From Acidobacteriota bacterium (GTDB taxonomy: Bacteria > Acidobacteriota > Blastocatellia > Pyrinomonadales > Pyrinomonadaceae), in contig JACCRD010000015.1 in assembly GCA_013813755.1 (NCBI GenBank), forward strand, positions 1 through 8,663: a DNA stretch of 8,663 nucleotides, written 5' to 3'. Numbering within the stretch: the stretch's first letter is position 1; each line of letters opens with the position of its first letter. Below, piece after piece: positions 6,211 to 8,663 of the stretch. The translations under genes were made by a program, and so were the position numbers. A model generated the notes under the pieces. It was not told where the DNA came from and searched no databases. It saw nothing but the letters and a program-made list of their open reading frames with translations.

Positions 6211-6990
6211 CTAATCATTGAGTAATCTGTCGGTTGAGTTTTGCGGCGTTAAGCCGTCCAGATTCAGACGAGTCATTCCGCCGGCGTCGGAAAATGTTGC
6301 CATTGTCGAGCGTTTTTGTTCGCGGACATAAAAATAAAATATACCGGCGACAATTCCGGCAAACATTGTAAACCCAATGCCAAGAGCAATTAAAAGAAAC
6401 GTTGAAGTGAAAAGATCGGCGGTCTGGACGACAAACTCACGTTCGGCGCGGTGAAATAAAAAAGGGTTTGTGCCGAGCCACTGAATATCCTTTTCATATT
6501 TTACCTGGTCAAGCAAAAAATTTGCCGTCGCTTCATCATTGGCATCGAAAACAAATGCGTTGTAATTTCCGATGCGGCGATAAAAAATTGGCGGGCTTTG
6601 TCCGACCTGCGCCAGCCTTTCCTTAAATTTATTATCCGCTTCAACTGATGTCTGCGGCGACGGATACTCGATAATCAGTAGTTTTCCTTCCTGATAAGGC
6701 GCGGTCACGGCTTCTGTCCCGCCTGTGAAATCAACGAGGTCAAAAATCGCGCGTTCGCCGAGCGCTCTACGCAAATCGTTAATATTATTAGTCAGAGTCG
6801 CATCTTTTCGGATATTTTCCCAACCCGGCAGATGCTTGATCAAAACCGGGATGCCGTCGCTTTCCGAAACTTCCTGACTAACGACCGATAGCGATTTTTG
6901 CAGCGCGAAAGTTTCAGAAGGCAGCGAAAAAACTGAAAAAACAGCGCAAATAACTAATACAAATTCAACAAATAAATTTTTTCGCATCAT
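6211..6990 (-). CDS. Signal-anchored membrane protein of unknown function (259 residues)
   Basis: I do not recognise this protein firmly; the region around LLIIEYPSPQ (104-113) loosely recalls DUF6599-type proteins reported from Acidobacteriota. Residues 1-30 form a signal peptide or first membrane helix. Residues 31-190 form a mixed globular domain outside the membrane, with LPGWENIRKDATL (54-66), ALGERAIFDLVDFTGGTEAV (76-95) and FYRRIGNYNAFVFDAND (136-152). A single strong membrane helix lies at 194-222, followed by positive residues (REQKR) and a cytoplasmic tail of about 36 residues ending STDRLLND. There is no cysteine in the exported domain and no obvious catalytic motif. GGAGAG eight bases before the ATG supports the start. 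It is divergent from the ECF sigma gene and shares a 280-base control region with it, so a sensory or regulatory link is possible but unproven. Confidence 0.8.
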   Translation of the reverse strand: MMRKNLFVEFVLVICAVFSVFSLPSETFALQKSLSVVSQEVSESDGIPVLIKHLPGWENIRKDATLTNNINDLRRALGERAIFDLVDFTGGTEAVTAPYQEGKLLIIEYPSPQTSVEADNKFKERLAQVGQSPPIFYRRIGNYNAFVFDANDEATANFLLDQVKYEKDIQWLGTNPFLFHRAEREFVVQTADLFTSTFLLIALGIGFTMFAGIVAGIFYFYVREQKRSTMATFSDAGGMTRLNLDGLTPQNSTDRLLND

Positions 6991-7021
6991 CTAAACTTCT
7001 CTCCGCTTGGCTCTAAATTTT

Positions 7022-7099
7022 GCATTTAACATTCTAACACCGGCAATAAACAATAAAATAGTGCGCGTTACAAAAACGTGTATTGTTTGCGTTAAATGC
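7022..7099. repeat. Nine-base inverted repeat in the divergent control region
   Basis: GCATTTAAC (7022-7030) and GTTAAATGC (7091-7099) are exact reverse complements, centre to centre 69 bases apart. The left copy touches the -10 of the membrane protein's candidate promoter. They could be two binding sites of one regulator in opposite orientation, or chance. Confidence 0.35.
7031..7039 (-). promoter_or_regulatory. Extended -10 promoter of the membrane protein gene
   Basis: Minus strand TGT-TAGAAT, one base off the extended -10 consensus; the -35 region is weak. The message would start near 7024, with a leader of about 34 bases holding GGAGAG (6999-7004). Confidence 0.4.
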
Positions 7100-7165
7100 T
7101 ACACGCTCTCCGCCCGTGAATCTAAACTTGGATGTACGGCGAATTTGAAAGTATGTCTTAAAAAC

Positions 7166-7191
7166 GGAACATTATTAAGCTCGAAACGCGT
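7166..7191 (+). promoter_or_regulatory. Weak ECF-sigma-like promoter motif upstream of the sigma gene
   Basis: GGAAC (7166-7170) followed after 18 bases by CGT (7189-7191) resembles the GGAAC/CGT pattern used by many ECF sigma factors, which would imply autoregulation. The spacer is one to two bases longer than usual. Confidence 0.22.
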
Positions 7192-7222
7192 ATTAAGTTG
7201 TAGGCTTTATCAAACTAATTTG

Positions 7223-7238
7223 TGGCACGCTAATTGAT
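7223..7238 (+). promoter_or_regulatory. Sigma-54-type (-24/-12) promoter element before the ECF sigma gene
   Basis: TGGCACG (7223-7229), four bases, then TTGAT (7234-7238). The sigma-54 consensus is TGGCACG-N4-TTGCA/T, so the -24 part is perfect, the spacing is exact, and only the C of the -12 GC differs. Transcription would start near 7249, a few bases before the ribosome binding site. A TATAAG at 7240-7245 offers a sigma-70 alternative but lacks a -35 at proper spacing. Confidence 0.45.
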
Positions 7239-7254
7239 GTATAAGTTGAGAAGT

Positions 7255-7261
7255 AAGGGGG
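7255..7261 (+). promoter_or_regulatory. Ribosome binding site that fixes the ECF sigma factor start
   Basis: AAGGGGG, nine bases before the ATG at 7271. An in-frame TTG at 7265 is only three bases away from it, so the ATG is the better start. Confidence 0.6.
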
Positions 7262-7270
7262 AATTTGAAA

Positions 7271-7945
7271 ATGACAACAACTACTGAAACATTGAATTAT
7301 CCAGTTTGGCAGGAAAATGCGGAAGAAAAAAAAGACGCGCTGAATCTTATTAATAACGAAATTATAAAAGATATTACTTTGAGCAGTGACTTTGATTTGA
7401 CTAAAGCGGCGGCGCAGGGCAACATGGCGGCGTTTGAAGAAGTTTATCAGCGTCATCATCGCCGCGTGTATTCAATTTGTTTGAGAATGCTGCAGAACGC
7501 GACTGAAGCGGAAGATTTAACGCAGGATGTATTTATTCAGCTTTATCGAAAAATAGGCAGCTTCCGCGGCGATTCGGCTTTTACAACCTGGCTCCATCGT
7601 TTGACGGTTAATCAAGTTTTAATGCATTTCCGTAAACGCAACGTGAAGTTTGAAAAAACTACGGAAGAAGGCGAAACTCCTGTTCAGGTCGTCAGTGGCA
7701 CGGAAAACCCTCGAAAAATGCCGGTTGTTGATAAAATTGCGATTGAAAACGCGATTGAACAATTGCCGAAAGGTTATCGAAACGTTTTTGTCCTGCACGA
7801 TGTCGAAGGTTACGAACACGAAGAAGTAGCGAAAATTCTCGGCTGCTCGGTCGGTACTTCAAAATCACAGTTGCATAAAGCACGCTTGAAGCTACGTAAA
7901 CTGTTGCAAAAGAAAGCGAATCCGCGTCTTCTCGGCGCACATTAA
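7271..7945 (+). CDS. ECF-family RNA polymerase sigma factor (RpoE-like)
   Basis: A 224-residue sigma-70-family factor of the extracytoplasmic-function group, which directs RNA polymerase to a stress or signal regulon. Region 2 spans about 42-122: DLTKAAAQGNMAAFEEVYQR, the core-binding EAEDLTQDVFIQLYRKI (79-95), then FTTWLHRLTVNQVLMHFRKR, which melts and reads the -10. An acidic linker (128-152) leads to region 4 (153-212): IEQLPKGYRNVFVLHDVEGY, then the helix-turn-helix HEEVAKILGCSVGTSKSQLHKARLKLRKLL. There is no region 1.1 or 3. The N-terminal extension of about 40 residues before region 2 is longer than usual for this group. No cytoplasmic zinc-type anti-sigma gene follows, as is common in ECF pairs; a strong terminator comes directly after. 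The only adjacent membrane protein is the divergent gene at 6211-6990. Confidence 0.94.
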   Translation: MTTTTETLNYPVWQENAEEKKDALNLINNEIIKDITLSSDFDLTKAAAQGNMAAFEEVYQRHHRRVYSICLRMLQNATEAEDLTQDVFIQLYRKIGSFRGDSAFTTWLHRLTVNQVLMHFRKRNVKFEKTTEEGETPVQVVSGTENPRKMPVVDKIAIENAIEQLPKGYRNVFVLHDVEGYEHEEVAKILGCSVGTSKSQLHKARLKLRKLLQKKANPRLLGAH

Positions 7946-7963
7946 TCGAATATAATCTTTAAC

Positions 7964-7997
7964 AAAAAAGGCTTCTCGAAATTGAGAAGCCTTTTTT
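7964..7997. terminator. Two-way Rho-independent terminator
   Basis: A perfect 14-base-pair stem, AAAAAAGGCTTCTC (7964-7977) with GAGAAGCCTTTTTT (7984-7997), around the six-base loop GAAATT. The T-run on each strand lets it end both the sigma gene (plus) and the saccharopine-dehydrogenase-like gene (minus), which converge here. Confidence 0.93.
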
Positions 7998-8023
7998 GTT
8001 TTTTGTTTGAAACCGGAAATATA

Positions 8024-8663
8024 TTATTGCCAGATTTCCTTTAATTTAACGTTTCTTCGCGCTAATTCCGCGACAAATTTTTTTGCGTCAATCGCTTTTT
8101 CCTGCGGAGTCGCGCCACGCATTTTGACATCGCCTTTCGCCATCATCTGCGCGACGATCGAAGCGGGAAAAGCCGTCGTCCGCATCATCGCGCTCAAATT
8201 AGTTTGCTTATCAAACTTATCAACTATATCGTAGCGCAAAGCTTTTTTTTGACCGTTTTTTGTCCCCGTGAAATCAAGCCGGACAAGAACATAATCAGGC
8301 TCGTCGGCAGGAAGATTTCTTTGCAGAAGCTTGGCTAAAACTTTGCGCGGTTTGACTTTTACGTCCTCGACGACAATTTCCTCGCTTGAGAATAACCCTA
8401 AATCAATCATCGCCTTAAATTTATCACAGTGTCCCGCGTAACGAATTGTCTTATAGTCGAGTTCTTTTATTTTACCCAAGAAAGTTTCGGTTAAAGTTGA
8501 AGTTCCGCCGGAAGTTTGAAAGGCTTCGAGCGCGGAAAAATCCTCGAAGGAAAGCGTTTCGAGTTCGGTCATCGAATCAATCTCCAGCGTTTCACCGCCG
8601 CGAATGACGCGCGCTTTTTCAACATATTCGTTGATCAAGCCTTCAACGCTAAAAACAAGCTGA
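8024..8663 (-). CDS. Saccharopine dehydrogenase-like protein, C-terminal part (runs off the window)
   Basis: The frame is open to the right edge with no stop, so the start lies outside; about 213 residues are seen. The first visible part reads FSVEGLINEYVEKARVI, which joins family sequence smoothly, so the internal TTG at 8638 is not the true start. Recognisable C-terminal-domain stretches include TIRYAGHCDKFKAMIDLGLF, the YVLVRLDFTGTKNG segment of the beta sheet, and RTTAFPASIVAQMMAKGDV. Members of this family are NAD(P)-dependent oxidoreductases of lysine metabolism or related amino-acid/polyamine pathways (saccharopine or carboxynorspermidine dehydrogenases). The Rossmann domain that would settle the cofactor is not in the window, so the exact substrate is open. 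The protein ends KLKEIWQ, 26 bases from the shared terminator. Confidence 0.88.
   Translation of the reverse strand, partial: QLVFSVEGLINEYVEKARVIRGGETLEIDSMTELETLSFEDFSALEAFQTSGGTSTLTETFLGKIKELDYKTIRYAGHCDKFKAMIDLGLFSSEEIVVEDVKVKPRKVLAKLLQRNLPADEPDYVLVRLDFTGTKNGQKKALRYDIVDKFDKQTNLSAMMRTTAFPASIVAQMMAKGDVKMRGATPQEKAIDAKKFVAELARRNVKLKEIWQ

Noticed and set aside
7007..7237. 76-codon plus-strand frame in the divergent control region
   Set aside because: It has no ribosome binding site, overlaps the promoter elements, and shows no domain or sensible composition.
8024..8638. The saccharopine-dehydrogenase-like frame as a complete gene starting with TTG at 8638
   Set aside because: The frame is open to the window edge and continues with family-like sequence before the TTG, so it is a partial gene.

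Overview
The window reads as ordinary bacterial chromosome at moderate GC, with short intergenic gaps. The gene content fits an Acidobacteriota-like organism, perhaps of the Blastocatellia/Pyrinomonadaceae type: a secreted PQQ-type sugar dehydrogenase, a DUF885 putative metallopeptidase, a signal-anchored membrane protein of unknown function, an ECF sigma factor and a saccharopine-dehydrogenase-like protein. The placement is an inference from protein style only. No rRNA, tRNA, CRISPR array or insertion sequence is visible.

Left part (1-5412), all on the minus strand. A sugar dehydrogenase gene enters from the window edge and is broken by one in-frame TAA. It lies downstream of tsaD (tRNA t6A synthesis), a 69-residue single-pass membrane protein, a secreted DUF885 protein with a well-placed promoter, and deoB (phosphopentomutase). 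The gaps between these genes carry degenerate heptamer-type repeats (1860-1946) and an imperfect inverted repeat (2257-2305).

Middle (5435-6113), plus strand. A two-gene toxin-antitoxin cassette: an AbrB/MazE-fold antitoxin and an overlapping PIN-domain (VapC) toxin. It is divergent from deoB, and the two candidate promoters sit on top of each other. An A-rich, heptamer-like tract and a T-rich tract separate it from the next, convergent gene.

Right part (6211-8663). An unrecognised membrane protein (signal peptide, exported domain, one C-terminal membrane helix, short cytoplasmic tail) is divergent from an ECF sigma factor. Their 280-base shared region is rich in regulatory-looking sequence, including a strong match to a sigma-54 -24/-12 element just upstream of the sigma gene. 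The sigma gene ends at a textbook two-way terminator shared with the convergent saccharopine-dehydrogenase-like gene, which runs off the right edge.

No clearly new multi-gene system is evident. The most interesting points are the single-base nonsense break in the sugar dehydrogenase, the sigma-54-like element before the ECF sigma gene and its possible link to the divergent membrane protein, and the overlapping deoB/toxin-antitoxin promoters with a possibly leaderless deoB message.
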